This document shows positions 1 to 8,497 of a stretch of DNA of 64,000 bases, piece by piece. Numbering within the stretch: the first letter of the stretch is position 1; each line of letters opens with the position of its first letter. The notes under the pieces were generated by a model. The model saw nothing but the letters and a program-made list of their open reading frames with translations. It was not told the origin of the DNA and searched no databases. The stretch is from Pantoea vagans (GTDB lineage: Bacteria > Pseudomonadota > Gammaproteobacteria > Enterobacterales > Enterobacteriaceae): contig NZ_CP011427.1 of assembly GCF_001506165.1 (NCBI RefSeq), forward strand, positions 1,488,001-1,552,000, in the 5' to 3' direction. A program made the position numbers and the translations under genes.

Positions 1-1
1 A

Positions 2-1165
2 CGCTTTTGGTACACCTCGCGCGCGGGTTTCTTTATCAGTTCCCGGCCACCGCAAAGCCCGCAGGAGCTTGAAGAAACCTATGCCACGATGGTGAAACGG
101 CCTTATTTCCGCGAGTTGGACCCGCGCAATCCGCAGCATTCACGCCTGCGCTGGACCGAAGCCTACCAAGGGCTATTCAATGAAGGACTGATGATCACGG
201 TGAGTGCGCCTGTCGTCAGCGGAGACTATTGGTACGGCGTTCTCTCAATGGATTTCACGCAACAGCGCATTCACGCGTTATTAAACGAGGCGCGGCAAAG
301 TTACTTACAGGGCAAGTTGCTTATCGTCGACCGCAGTATGCATGAAATCACCCGGCTTTCGGCCCTGCATGACAAGCCCTTAACGGATGAACAACAAGCA
401 CGGCTTGAACAGCAGATGCGATTGCATCCCGCGGGCATCATGCGCTTAGGGACGCAATTTACCAGCTGGAGCAAACTGACTAACGTCGACGCTTATCTGG
501 TCAACATTCAGAGCCTGAAACAGGGCATAGCGCAGCCTCTGGGACGCGTTGCACTCTTCCTGTTTGGCACCTGGCTGTTATTTGTGGTGTTGTTGCTGGT
601 TTCACATCAGGTCATCTTTCGTCTGGTTCGACGCATGGACGATCTCTCATCCAAACTCACCTGGCGCGCCAATTATGATGGCATGACGCGCCTGCTCAAT
701 CGCAATGCCTTCTTCGAGCAGTTTGTTGCCCTTGCGGCACACAATAAACAGCAGCAAACACCGATGGCGGTGATACAGCTGGATGTTGATCACTTCAAAA
801 ACGTCAATGATACCTGGGGTCATGCGGCAGGTGATCAGGCGCTGATTCGCGTTGCGGGCGTCATTAGCCATACGCTGCGCAAATATGACATTGCCGGGCG
901 CATTGGCGGTGAGGAGTTCTGTATCGTGCTGCCGGAAACCACACTGGCTGATGCCAGCGCGGTGGCAGAACGCATCCGTACGCGCTTAGCCGCCAAAACG
1001 ATACTGGTGAACTGTAATTCGACCTTCAGCATCACGCTGTCTGCCGGTGTGACAGGGAGTGAGGAGCAGGGCGATTATGATGCTGAGAGTTTGCAAGCGA
1101 CCGCCGATCGTCGCCTGTATCAGGCAAAAACCAGCGGTCGTAATCGCGTGTGTGCGGAAGGTTAG
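2..1165 (+). CDS. dgcQ: Membrane diguanylate cyclase, DgcQ (YedQ)-like, N-terminus outside window
   Basis: The frame is open to the first base of the window, so only the C-terminal ~388 residues are present. The visible part has the end of a periplasmic sensor domain, a membrane segment (about 'VALFLFGTWLLFVVLLLVSH', near window residue 185) and a GGDEF domain with the active-site motif GGEEF and the upstream 'LDVDHFKNVNDTWGH' signature. Such enzymes make cyclic di-GMP from two GTP at the inner membrane. The visible sensor region and the neighbouring yedP match the E. coli yedP-dgcQ (yedQ) locus, which supports the symbol. The first internal ATG is at 89 but is not the start. The stop overlaps the convergent glycosyltransferase gene by 4 nt. 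Confidence 0.85.
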   Translation, partial: RFWYTSRAGFFISSRPPQSPQELEETYATMVKRPYFRELDPRNPQHSRLRWTEAYQGLFNEGLMITVSAPVVSGDYWYGVLSMDFTQQRIHALLNEARQSYLQGKLLIVDRSMHEITRLSALHDKPLTDEQQARLEQQMRLHPAGIMRLGTQFTSWSKLTNVDAYLVNIQSLKQGIAQPLGRVALFLFGTWLLFVVLLLVSHQVIFRLVRRMDDLSSKLTWRANYDGMTRLLNRNAFFEQFVALAAHNKQQQTPMAVIQLDVDHFKNVNDTWGHAAGDQALIRVAGVISHTLRKYDIAGRIGGEEFCIVLPETTLADASAVAERIRTRLAAKTILVNCNSTFSITLSAGVTGSEEQGDYDAESLQATADRRLYQAKTSGRNRVCAEG

Positions 1166-2382
1166 ACTTTGCCGTCGTTGTCCTCTTCCACCGCCTGATA
1201 GATACGTTGCAGGATGTCAGGAAACGCGGATTGCACCCGACTCCAGCTGGGGATAAATGGCTTCTCGTTAGGACGTTCGATAAAGGACTGTCCGGCATCA
1301 AGGATGGCCTGAGTGAACATTTCAACGGCGGCTTCTTCGATGTGTTGGTCAAACTTGAGGCCATTCATCGTCGCTTCGTGATTATAAATCTCCATCATGT
1401 CCAGCGCATTGCGGTAGTAGGTGGCTTTGAGCACGCGGAACGAGTCACTGGTCAGTGGCACGCCCATGGTCGCTAGCTTGCGCAGCAGCGATTGCACAAT
1501 GTCATTGCTCATCCGTTTCAAACCGCCGGTGCCATCCTCTTCGGCCAGCGGCTGGTGCTTATGATCGTAGTTATCCGCAATCTCAACCTGACAGGTTTGA
1601 CGCGTGGTGTAGTTGCGGTAGATCTCCGATAACACCCCAATCTCCAGCCCCCAGTCACCGGGTATTTTTATGCCATTCAGCACGTGAGTGCGCATAGCAA
1701 ATTCGCCGGAAAGCGGATAGCGGAAGCTGGTGAGATAATCCAGATATTCGGAATGGCCATAAACCTTCTGCAGCGATCGCAACAGCGGGCCGACCAGCAG
1801 GCGGCCGACGCGGCCATTGAGTTTTCCATCTGCCACGCGCGCATAAAACCCTTTGCAAAACTCATACTGGAAAGCGGGGTTGGCAAGCGGATAGAGCAGG
1901 CGGGCGAGCATGCCGCGTTCATAAGTGACGATGTCGCAATCGTGCAGCGCCACGCACTGCGTACGATCGGAGGCCAGCGTATAACCGGTGCAGAACCACA
2001 CGTTACGCCCTTTGCCCGGTTGGCTGGGAGACAACCCCTCTTTATCCAGTTCCGCGTCCAGCGCTTTGAGGCGCGGCCCATCATTCCATAAAATGCGATG
2101 CCGTTGCGGCAGCCGCGAGAAGAACTCGCGGGCAAAGAGAAACTGCTCACGATCGGCCCGATCCAAACCAATGACAATTTCATCCAGATAGGGCACTTTG
2201 GCCAGCTCGCTGACAATATTATCCAGTGCCGGGCCTTCTAACTCGGAAAACAACGAAGGTAAAATCAGCCCCATTTTGCGTTTACGGGCAAAACGCACCA
2301 TCTCCTTTTCCAGCGATTCAACGCTGCGGTGGGTGAGATTATGAAAGTTAGTAATGACACCATTTTGGTAAAAATCACTCAT
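1162..2382 (-). CDS. GT81-type glucosyl-/mannosyl-3-phosphoglycerate synthase-like glycosyltransferase
   Basis: A 406-residue soluble protein. It has a nucleotide-sugar-binding DxD-type stretch (HDCDIVTYE, about residue 146) and the block GDWGLEIGVLSEIYRN followed by DNYDHKHQ, which I recognise from glucosyl-3-phosphoglycerate synthases (family GT81). The expected reaction is transfer of a sugar from NDP-sugar to 3-phosphoglycerate. The gene lies 23 nt downstream of a mannosyl-3-phosphoglycerate phosphatase homologue on the same strand, so the pair could make glucosylglycerate or mannosylglycerate, an osmoprotectant. The start ATG at 2382 follows AAGGATGAG. The donor sugar cannot be read from sequence. 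Function is inferred from family and context. Confidence 0.75.
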   Translation of the reverse strand: MSDFYQNGVITNFHNLTHRSVESLEKEMVRFARKRKMGLILPSLFSELEGPALDNIVSELAKVPYLDEIVIGLDRADREQFLFAREFFSRLPQRHRILWNDGPRLKALDAELDKEGLSPSQPGKGRNVWFCTGYTLASDRTQCVALHDCDIVTYERGMLARLLYPLANPAFQYEFCKGFYARVADGKLNGRVGRLLVGPLLRSLQKVYGHSEYLDYLTSFRYPLSGEFAMRTHVLNGIKIPGDWGLEIGVLSEIYRNYTTRQTCQVEIADNYDHKHQPLAEEDGTGGLKRMSNDIVQSLLRKLATMGVPLTSDSFRVLKATYYRNALDMMEIYNHEATMNGLKFDQHIEEAAVEMFTQAILDAGQSFIERPNEKPFIPSWSRVQSAFPDILQRIYQAVEEDNDGKV

Positions 2383-2405
2383 CGTCTCATCCTTAGGTCA
2401 GGCGG

Positions 2406-3203
2406 TTAATCGGGTTGCGCCAGAAAGTAATCCAGCCCTTCACGCCAGCCCTGTGGGCCGACATGCGCGGTGTGATAAACGTGTTGATGATCGTCGCGCT
2501 GGAGTCTTACCGGGGTCTTGCTGAAGCCTTTAATCACCACGGCATAATCGACTTGATCCAGCATGGGTACATCGTTGGGGCCATCGCCTAATCCGATGGT
2601 GATGCGGGTGCGTGCTTCCTGTTGCGCCAGATGCTGTTGCAATTGCGTGAGTGCCACACCTTTGCCACTGCCGGCTGGCATGACATGCCAAAATCGACCT
2701 CCCTGCGTCAGTGCTAATCCGTGCTCCGCCAGTGCGGCGCGAAAGTCATCTAACTTATCGCCATCATCCCGCCACAGCACCACTTCTGAGGCATCACGCA
2801 GCCGACTCTGGCTGGCTTCGGTGAGTGTCAAACCGGTGAAACGAGCGACTTCGGCATCACTGAAATCATGAAAGCCGGTGAAGCGGAAGTCGGATTGCAG
2901 TTGACGCAGCGTCTGGCACAACTGCAGATAGGGTTCGCCCGGCTCATCCGCGAGGCGCTGTTCGCCATTGAACGCAATGCGTGCACCATTTTCGGCGATA
3001 AAAGGGGAACCGATGAGACCAAGGCGTTTCTGCAAAGGAATAATTTCAGCCGCCGTTTTACTGGAACAAATCACCACAGGGATCGCGTGTTGTTTGAGGC
3101 GGGTCAGCCACTCACTGGCGGCATCCCAGTTGTAATCATGATGGTCCAGCAGCGAGCCATCGAGGTCGGTCACTATCATTAAGGACGAATCGAGTCTGAG
3201 CAT
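2406..3203 (-). CDS. yedP: Mannosyl-3-phosphoglycerate phosphatase family (YedP), HAD phosphatase
   Basis: A 265-residue HAD-superfamily phosphatase. The nucleophile motif DLDGSLLDHH is near the N-terminus, followed by a thiol/serine-type motif (VVICSSKT) and a late acidic motif (IGLGDGPNDVPML). The family dephosphorylates mannosyl- or glucosyl-3-phosphoglycerate to the free glycerate glycoside. The start is the ATG at 3203, preceded by AAGGAG at 8 nt; an upstream in-frame ATG at 3233 has no such site. It is the first gene of a two-gene unit with the GT81-type enzyme. E. coli has yedP without this partner next to it, so the pathway looks complete here but not in K-12. Confidence 0.85.
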   Translation of the reverse strand: MLRLDSSLMIVTDLDGSLLDHHDYNWDAASEWLTRLKQHAIPVVICSSKTAAEIIPLQKRLGLIGSPFIAENGARIAFNGEQRLADEPGEPYLQLCQTLRQLQSDFRFTGFHDFSDAEVARFTGLTLTEASQSRLRDASEVVLWRDDGDKLDDFRAALAEHGLALTQGGRFWHVMPAGSGKGVALTQLQQHLAQQEARTRITIGLGDGPNDVPMLDQVDYAVVIKGFSKTPVRLQRDDHQHVYHTAHVGPQGWREGLDYFLAQPD

Positions 3204-3460
3204 CGTTACACTCCTTACGCCAGGCGCATCCATAAAGCAGAGAGCAATCAGTATAATAGCGTAATCGGGATCACACTTTTTCGCGGGTAAGTTCCAGGAT
3301 AAATCTTAAATCGTCATGCGTGCTACGCGGTGTGTGCGTGATTTGTGCACGTGAAAAACACAGTGAGCACAGAGTGTTTTCGGTAACATACGGGGAAGCT
3401 AATGCATTTTTGTTCGATTTACACGCAAAATTGGGACTTGTCTTGTGTTGACTAAAGCGT

Positions 3461-3543
3461 AACCTCAATCAGGTGTTAAGAATTCCCTGGTGTAACGAAT
3501 TTACTGATTAACTTTACCCGGCGCCCCCGCCGGGTATTTTTTT
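3461..3543 (+). ncRNA. dsrA: DsrA small RNA homologue (shortened)
   Basis: Bases 3483-3502 read TTCCCTGGTGTAACGAATTT, which matches the rpoS-pairing segment of E. coli DsrA (as I recall it) at 19 of 20 positions. The 5' stem is also kept: ATCAGG (3468-3473) pairs with CCTGGT (3486-3491). The RNA ends in a perfect 8-bp hairpin with seven T. The middle stem-loop of E. coli DsrA, which carries most hns pairing, is reduced to a short linker (about 3503-3515). DsrA is an Hfq-dependent sRNA that opens the rpoS leader. The position near dsrB, yodD and rcsA agrees with the E. coli neighbourhood. The 5' end is estimated; no strong promoter was identified. Confidence 0.85.
3516..3543 (+). terminator. 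Rho-independent terminator of dsrA
   Basis: ACCCGGCG (3516-3523), loop CCCC and CGCCGGGT (3528-3535) form a perfect stem. It is followed by A and T7. The T tract lies only on the plus side, so it stops plus-strand transcription facing yodD. Confidence 0.9.
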
Positions 3544-3553
3544 GAAATCGATT

Positions 3554-3787
3554 TCAGCGATTCACTTCAGTGATGGAGAAGTCGCGGATGTCGAGTTCAA
3601 AGGCTTCTGCCAACTCGGTGTAGGAGTCGTAGGCTTCGCCATTCACTTTTACCCGATGCGCATGTTCCGCTTCCATGAACTCTTTAACCTCGCCTGAGGT
3701 TTTCTTCTGTATCGCTTCCAGCAATGCTTCTACATCGATATTCACTTCACGCTGCACGTTGTCGCTGTACTCTTTCGCGGTCGTCAT
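3554..3787 (-). CDS. yodD: YodD family stress-related small protein
   Basis: A 77-residue protein that closely follows E. coli YodD, especially the start TAKEYSD and the C-terminal segment LAEAFELDIRDFSITEVNR. The start is the ATG at 3787, 6 nt after GGGAGG; the frame opens further upstream, but an ATG at 3832 would add 15 residues with no homologue. YodD is a small protein linked to peroxide/acid stress in E. coli, with no known biochemical activity. It converges on the dsrA terminator. Identification is by sequence; function is unknown. Confidence 0.9.
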   Translation of the reverse strand: MTTAKEYSDNVQREVNIDVEALLEAIQKKTSGEVKEFMEAEHAHRVKVNGEAYDSYTELAEAFELDIRDFSITEVNR

Positions 3788-3867
3788 AGTGGGCCTCCCA
3801 GAGGCGATGAGATTCAGGTTAAGTATAGACAACGCAGGTGCATGAGCGGGAAGGGCGGATTTCAGGC

Positions 3868-3892
3868 AAAAAAAAGCCCGCGCTGCGCGGGC
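3868..3892 (-). terminator. Rho-independent terminator, minus strand, with no obvious gene upstream
   Basis: GCCCGCG/CGCGGGC (3876-3882 with 3886-3892, loop CTG) is flanked on the low-coordinate side by A8, which is T8 on the minus strand. No minus-strand gene lies between this hairpin and yqaE/dsrB. It therefore either ends an unannotated minus RNA or is a leader structure upstream of yodD. Confidence 0.75.
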
Positions 3893-4105
3893 AAAAATCC
3901 TTGTTACTTTTAGGTTGACTGCGCCTTTGGGGTTGGTGCAGTACCGAGAAGTGTACGAGCAGGCCGCGTCAGAAGTCTCTCTGCTAAACGTTAAGAAAGT
4001 GAAAAGTCAGGTTTTGACAGATCTTTACCCGAGTCAAACTCCATTTCTGTTATCAGTGTCTATGCTTAACCTTGAACGATTATTTTTCATTATCAGGGAG
4101 TTAGT

Positions 4106-4264
4106 ATGGATTTTATTCGAATTGTGATTGCGATTTTGTTGCCACCACTGGGGGTGTTTCTGCAAGTGGGTTTCGGCGGTGCTTTCTGGCTGAATATTTT
4201 GCTGACGCTGTGCGGATATATTCCCGGCATCGTGCATGCGGTGTGGGTTATCGCACGACGCTGA
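4106..4264 (+). CDS. yqaE: Pmp3/YqaE family small membrane peptide (UPF0057)
   Basis: A 52-residue protein read directly from the sequence: start ATG at 4106, stop TGA at 4262-4264, GGGAG about 6 nt before the start. It begins MDFIRIVIAILLPPLGVFLQ and has a second hydrophobic stretch ending in GYIPGIVHAVWVIARR. This is the Pmp3/YqaE (UPF0057) pattern: two membrane spans, an LPPLGV motif in the first and GYIPG before the second. E. coli YqaE is also 52 residues. The family is linked to membrane potential and stress in yeast and plants; the bacterial role is unclear. Confidence 0.9.
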   Translation: MDFIRIVIAILLPPLGVFLQVGFGGAFWLNILLTLCGYIPGIVHAVWVIARR

Positions 4265-4331
4265 TCGCGATCAGGCAGCGGGCTTTTTCTTCCGTTACAC
4301 TGTGTGCAGGACAATTTCAGGAGAGCAGTAA

Positions 4332-4526
4332 ATGAAGGTCAATGACCGGGTAACAGTAAAAACCGATGGCGGCCCACGTCGTGTCGGCACAGTGTTGGCG
4401 GTGGAAGGCTTTAATGAAGGCGTGATGTATCTGGTGGCGTTAGAGGATTACCCGCTGGGGATTTGGTTCTTCAATGAGAGCGACCATGCCGAAGGCGTGT
4501 TTGTCGAGCCTTACGACGGAGCGTGA
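4332..4526 (+). CDS. dsrB: DsrB family protein
   Basis: A 64-residue protein nearly collinear with E. coli DsrB ([17 protein letters not shown], then [13 protein letters not shown]). The AGGAGAG just before the ATG supports the start. DsrB is RpoS-associated in E. coli and has no known activity. In E. coli it also neighbours dsrA and rcsA; here a chemoreceptor gene is inserted between dsrB and rcsA. An inverted repeat at 4544-4565 separates dsrB from that convergent gene. Confidence 0.9.
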   Translation: MKVNDRVTVKTDGGPRRVGTVLAVEGFNEGVMYLVALEDYPLGIWFFNESDHAEGVFVEPYDGA

Positions 4527-4543
4527 GGTCCAGCAGATTGTTA

Positions 4544-4565
4544 GGGGCGCCATCAATGGCGCCCC
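4544..4565. terminator. Inverted repeat between convergent dsrB and chemoreceptor gene
   Basis: GGGGCGCC, loop ATCAAT, GGCGCCCC (stem can extend to 10 bp). There is no clear T tract on either side, so termination is only probable. The core GCGCCATCAATGGCGC resembles the first hairpin of the bipartite repeat found at 36.8, 40.5 and 42.1 kb. Confidence 0.5.
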
Positions 4566-4572
4566 GGATCAT

Positions 4573-6279
4573 TTAAAACGTTTCCCAGTTATCATTGCTG
4601 TTAGGTGCAGCCAGTGCCGGGCGCGGTGCCAGCGTCGGGGCTTTCAGTGCCGGTGCTGAAGGAGATACCATCCGTGACGCTGGTGCATCGTTTAAACGGA
4701 ATGCGGCGACGGCCTGGGTCAGACGGCCTGCCTGATCTTCCAGCGATGCCGCCGCTGAAGAGGCTTCTTCAACCAACGAGGCGTTCTGCTGCGTCACGTT
4801 ATCCATCTCGGTAACTGCCAGGCTCACCTGCTGAATACCGCGGCTCTGCTCATCGGATGCTGCAGCAATTTCCGACATAATATCGGTCACGCGACGCACC
4901 GCTTCGACAATCTCACTCATCGTTGAGCCTGCTTCACCCACTTGATGAGAACCGTTGGTAATCAGATCTACCGATTCGGCAATCAGCGATTCAATCTCTT
5001 TGGCTGCCTGCGCACTGCGCTGTGCCAGATTGCGCACTTCACTGGCCACCACGGCAAAACCACGGCCTTGTTCACCGGCACGTGCGGCTTCAACGGCGGC
5101 ATTCAGCGCCAGAATATTGGTCTGGAAAGCAATGCTATTAATCACATTGGTAATTTCAGCAATCTTCTTCGAACTGCCAGAGATATTGTTCATGGTTTTC
5201 ACTACACCATTCACCAACTCCCCACCGCTGCGCGCTTTCCCTGAAGCGTCCGCCGCCAGTTGACTGGCATGATGCGCATTTTCGGCGTTCTGTTTCACGG
5301 TTGCAGTGAGCTGCTCCATGCTGGCCGCCGTCTGCTCCAGCGCGGAAGCTTGCTCCTCGGTGCGTGATGACAGATCGGTGTTGCCCGCAGAGATCTCACT
5401 CGACCCCTGATAAATCGCCACGGCGCCTTCACGTACGGTTCCCACAGTGCGGACCAGCGCCGCCTGCATCAGTTGCAGATTATGCAGCAGGCTACCAATT
5501 TCACTGCGGCCATAGGGCTGCTCTGGCGCGGTTAAATCGCCTTGGGCAATACGACCAATACGTTCTACTGACTGCTTAAGCGGGTTAATCACGACACGGC
5601 GCAGGAAAACAAAGGTCAGGAGCACAAGAACCAGTGCGGCAGCAAAGGCGACGGCCATAGCAATAAAGCCAACGCGGGACTGGTGGGCTGCTTCGGCATT
5701 AATCGCTTCTGCGCGGTCAGTACGGATTTTGATGGCTTTCAGCAACACGGCGTTATAGGCATCATCCAGCTTACGGGTCACATCAGTTTCTTGCGCAACG
5801 ATCCCCTCAAAGCTGCCTTGCTTAGCCGATTCAATCATCGGCTTCAGCCCCTTATCGATATAGTCGTTAAAACTGGCGGTCAGTGGTGCGTCCAGTGCCA
5901 AATCTTCTGGCGTCTTGGACTTGCGATCCATATAAGTTTTAAACCCTTCGCGCGCCTGCTTGATGCGTGTTTCTGTACGCGCCAGATCGGCACGATAACC
6001 ATCCATCTCACCAATACGTGCAGCCGCACCAGATTGTAGAACATTCAAACGTGCCGTTCGCAGGTGGTTTGAGCTGTTAGAAATGCCCATCCGAATTTGA
6101 ATTTCATCCGTGGCATCATTAAGCGAATTATTACTCTGAATAAGAAAGTAGCTGGCGAGGCCGATACACAGGGCGAAAAGTAGCAGAATGCCACCAAAGA
6201 TCATGCTGAAAAGAGGCATCAGGCGCAGGTTCTGCCAGATGCTGAGCTTATATTGCTCATCAATCGATGCTGTTTTCAT
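4573..6279 (-). CDS. Methyl-accepting chemotaxis protein, Tsr/Tar-like
   Basis: A 568-residue inner-membrane receptor. It has membrane span 1 (about residues 22-45), a periplasmic four-helix ligand domain, span 2 (about 200-223), HAMP, and the conserved cytoplasmic hairpin with AFQTNILALNAAVEAARAGE. It ends in NWETF, the pentapeptide that tethers CheR and CheB in high-abundance enterobacterial receptors. The start is the ATG at 6279 (MKTASIDEQ) after AAGGA; an in-frame ATG at 6381 would place 34 extra residues before the first span. The ligand cannot be predicted. It lies between dsrB and rcsA, away from the che genes, so it is a stand-alone receptor gene. Confidence 0.92.
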   Translation of the reverse strand: MKTASIDEQYKLSIWQNLRLMPLFSMIFGGILLLFALCIGLASYFLIQSNNSLNDATDEIQIRMGISNSSNHLRTARLNVLQSGAAARIGEMDGYRADLARTETRIKQAREGFKTYMDRKSKTPEDLALDAPLTASFNDYIDKGLKPMIESAKQGSFEGIVAQETDVTRKLDDAYNAVLLKAIKIRTDRAEAINAEAAHQSRVGFIAMAVAFAAALVLVLLTFVFLRRVVINPLKQSVERIGRIAQGDLTAPEQPYGRSEIGSLLHNLQLMQAALVRTVGTVREGAVAIYQGSSEISAGNTDLSSRTEEQASALEQTAASMEQLTATVKQNAENAHHASQLAADASGKARSGGELVNGVVKTMNNISGSSKKIAEITNVINSIAFQTNILALNAAVEAARAGEQGRGFAVVASEVRNLAQRSAQAAKEIESLIAESVDLITNGSHQVGEAGSTMSEIVEAVRRVTDIMSEIAAASDEQSRGIQQVSLAVTEMDNVTQQNASLVEEASSAAASLEDQAGRLTQAVAAFRLNDAPASRMVSPSAPALKAPTLAPRPALAAPNSNDNWETF

Positions 6280-6384
6280 ATCCTTGCTCTCATTTTGGGT
6301 AGGTGTTCTGAGAACAAGCATCGGCAATAAACGGCAAAGGCTTAGACGGGGAAATGCGATCTGGCTCGCAAAACACAGCAAAAC

Positions 6385-6418
6385 GACAGAGGGCCAATCT
6401 GCGGATTGGCCCTCTGTC
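6385..6418 (-). terminator. Terminator hairpin downstream of rcsA
   Basis: A perfect 15-bp stem (GACAGAGGGCCAATC with GATTGGCCCTCTGTC) around a 4-nt loop. On the minus strand it is followed by GTTTTGCTGTGTTTT, a loose T-rich tract. It sits just past the rcsA stop and upstream of the chemoreceptor start. Confidence 0.75.
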
Positions 6419-6443
6419 TGCTACGGATATTAACCCTTAGGGA

Positions 6444-7079
6444 CTATCGTACGTTGACATAAATCCCGGAGGTCACATTATCGGTAAGACGCACCACATG
6501 ATAAATAACCTGTTTATTATGTGTCTTAATTTTGCGTTTAATATTACCTTTATGTGACGATACCGTTTTGGCTTTAATTTGCATCTTGTCTGAAATTTGA
6601 ATGGTGTCATGTCCTGACATCCACATTTTCAGCATGTTTGATTCAGTCTGGCTTAATGTCAGTGGGTGAATATCGAGGCCAGCGGAAATACGCGGCGCAA
6701 CGCTGAGTTTCTTTTGCAGGTATGTGCCTAATAATGAATCCAGAGTCGATGTTTTTATCGATTTTGACGTAATAATCAGGTTCTTACGAACGTAGAGGTA
6801 TTCCTCAAAATGGATATTCGAGATGGCCATGAAAATAAAGAATAACGTATCAGGATGCTGCATAATAATGGCACGAATACGATCGCTGGAATCGGATTCG
6901 TGAATGAAGCACTCTTCGTTAATAAACACGACACCTGGTTTTAATTGTTCACATCTTTGTTGCAATTGTTCGATATCAGAGACCGGAGTAATGTTTTTCT
7001 TTTTAACTCCTTTGGCCGACATATAGTCTGATAATCCCAGGCGTGTGTAGTTACATGAATCCATAATAATCGTTGGCAT
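6444..7079 (-). CDS. rcsA: RcsA, LuxR-type co-regulator of capsule synthesis
   Basis: A 211-residue LuxR/FixJ-type regulator. The C-terminal HTH (about residues 135-200) is almost identical to E. coli RcsA ([21 protein letters not shown]). The N-terminal part resembles a receiver-like fold without a phosphorylation site. RcsA forms heterodimers with RcsB and activates exopolysaccharide operons (amylovoran/stewartan in plant-associated relatives); it is a Lon substrate. The start is the ATG at 7079 (MPTIIMDSC) after GAGGG; a TTG 18 nt upstream is an unlikely start. A RcsAB-like box lies about 290 nt upstream. Confidence 0.95.
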   Translation of the reverse strand: MPTIIMDSCNYTRLGLSDYMSAKGVKKKNITPVSDIEQLQQRCEQLKPGVVFINEECFIHESDSSDRIRAIIMQHPDTLFFIFMAISNIHFEEYLYVRKNLIITSKSIKTSTLDSLLGTYLQKKLSVAPRISAGLDIHPLTLSQTESNMLKMWMSGHDTIQISDKMQIKAKTVSSHKGNIKRKIKTHNKQVIYHVVRLTDNVTSGIYVNVR

Positions 7080-7369
7080 TATAGCGACCCTCACCAATTT
7101 GTTATCCGTTTAAATCAACGATGAATACGCGTTTGCGGTACGAGAGAGATTTCCAAAGACACTTTTTTATTCTGCTCGGCAGACTGGCGAAATGTATCCG
7201 TGCGCCATCATGACTCTTCCCTGAACCCTTCTGCGAAGTTTTTTTGTGTTACTTCAACGTCACTCTTGTCCCCGCGATAGTGGGAATCGCCGGGAGTTTG
7301 CATTAAGTGTGTAATTCGCTCTGTTTTTGAGAGCCCTGTCACTATCGCGCAAGTCACAGACAAATCTGA

Positions 7370-7383
7370 TAGGACAATTCTTA
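7370..7383 (-). promoter_or_regulatory. Candidate RcsAB box for rcsA autoactivation
   Basis: The minus strand reads TAAGAATTGTCCTA, matching 11 of 14 positions of the RcsAB consensus TAAGAATATTCTTA. It lies about 290 bp upstream of the rcsA start. E. coli rcsA is autoactivated through such a box in its long upstream region. The rest of 7080-7708 (629 bp between rcsA and fliR) is AT-rich and holds no gene I can support. Confidence 0.55.
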
Positions 7384-7708
7384 AAAACATTTGAATCGCG
7401 AAAGTGTGACGTTTCAGCGAGTGTTGACAATGCCGTAAAAAAGGGATTTAGACAAGAAAAATCGCTGTAAAATTTTTTTTGTTTAAAAACAGCCCTTTGA
7501 GCATTTTTTCAACCAATTCACAAGGTTTTCCACCTTAGGAATCGTCTGACTAAAATACGCGAAGCGCGGTTTAATAAGAATAATTTTCACCTGAAATGCG
7601 CATTTATCAGAATAACCTCAGTTGATTTCTGAGAAATATGGTTCGAAAAATGCACAGATTGATTTTGAATACTTAACTATCGCATAAGATTCGCTACAGA
7701 ATCGTTAA

Positions 7709-8497
7709 TTAGCGCGGGCGGGAGAGTTCTGACACAAACTGCGCGAGTAAATCAAAGACTTCGCCGAAGAGATGTTCACAGAATGGGGCAAGCAGCGGCA
7801 TCATCATCCCCAGACTAAGGATCCCCACCGTTAAGGTAATTGGGAAGCCAATGGCGAAAACCGACAGCTGTGGTGAAACACGGTTTAACAAACCTAGTGC
7901 CATGTTTAGCGTGAGCAACAGAACTATTAAGGGCAGCGCTAACATCATGCCGTTAAGGAAAATTAACCCGGCGGACTTCACCAGCGCCATAAATGCATTG
8001 GCGTTGAGAGGTTGATCGTTAATCGGCAGGGTATGAAAACTGTCCACCAGCAGCGAGATCAGCCACAAGTGTCCGTTGAAAGTTAAAAACAGCAGCATCG
8101 TCAGCATATCGAGAAAGCGTGCCAGCACCGGCATATTTAAGCGGCTGCCAGGATCGAAGAAGGTCGCGAAGGACAAACCCATCTGCAAACCCACCACTTC
8201 ACCTGCCATGCGCACCGCGGCGAATGCCAGTTGCATGGTCAGGCCAATACCGACACCAATCAGCAGCTGTTGTAGCAGAATCCAGAACCCGGCAGGGGTG
8301 AAGAGGGTGACTTCAACAGGCGGCAGCACCGGAATAATGATCCAAGTGATAAGCACCGCGAGGCCAATTTTAACGCGTTTAGGAATCGACTTTTCGCTCA
8401 GCACCGGCGCACTGGCGAACAGCGCCAACAGACGTACCATCGGCCAGAAAAATTGCGCGACCCAATGGATCAGTTGGCTGCTGTCGAGATTAATCAT
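7709..8497 (-). CDS. fliR: Flagellar type III export protein FliR
   Basis: A 262-residue integral membrane protein with about six hydrophobic segments, normal length for FliR. It is part of the FliPQR export gate in the basal body, which passes flagellar subunits through the inner membrane. It overlaps fliQ by 1 nt, showing translational coupling, and is the last gene of the fliF-type block on the minus strand. The order fliL-M-N-O-P-Q-R is as in E. coli, except that rcsA follows across a 629-bp gap. Confidence 0.96.
   Translation of the reverse strand: MINLDSSQLIHWVAQFFWPMVRLLALFASAPVLSEKSIPKRVKIGLAVLITWIIIPVLPPVEVTLFTPAGFWILLQQLLIGVGIGLTMQLAFAAVRMAGEVVGLQMGLSFATFFDPGSRLNMPVLARFLDMLTMLLFLTFNGHLWLISLLVDSFHTLPINDQPLNANAFMALVKSAGLIFLNGMMLALPLIVLLLTLNMALGLLNRVSPQLSVFAIGFPITLTVGILSLGMMMPLLAPFCEHLFGEVFDLLAQFVSELSRPR

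Noticed and set aside
3271..3468. A 65-codon minus-strand frame between yedP and dsrA
   Set aside because: No family resemblance or start signal; it lies in the upstream region of dsrA and yedP.
7080..7097. TTG start giving RcsA six extra residues
   Set aside because: The extension would consume the GAGGG ribosome-binding site; known RcsA proteins start at the ATG used.
7208..7390. A 60-codon minus-strand frame in the rcsA-fliR gap
   Set aside because: No Shine-Dalgarno, no protein pattern, and it overlaps the RcsAB-like box.
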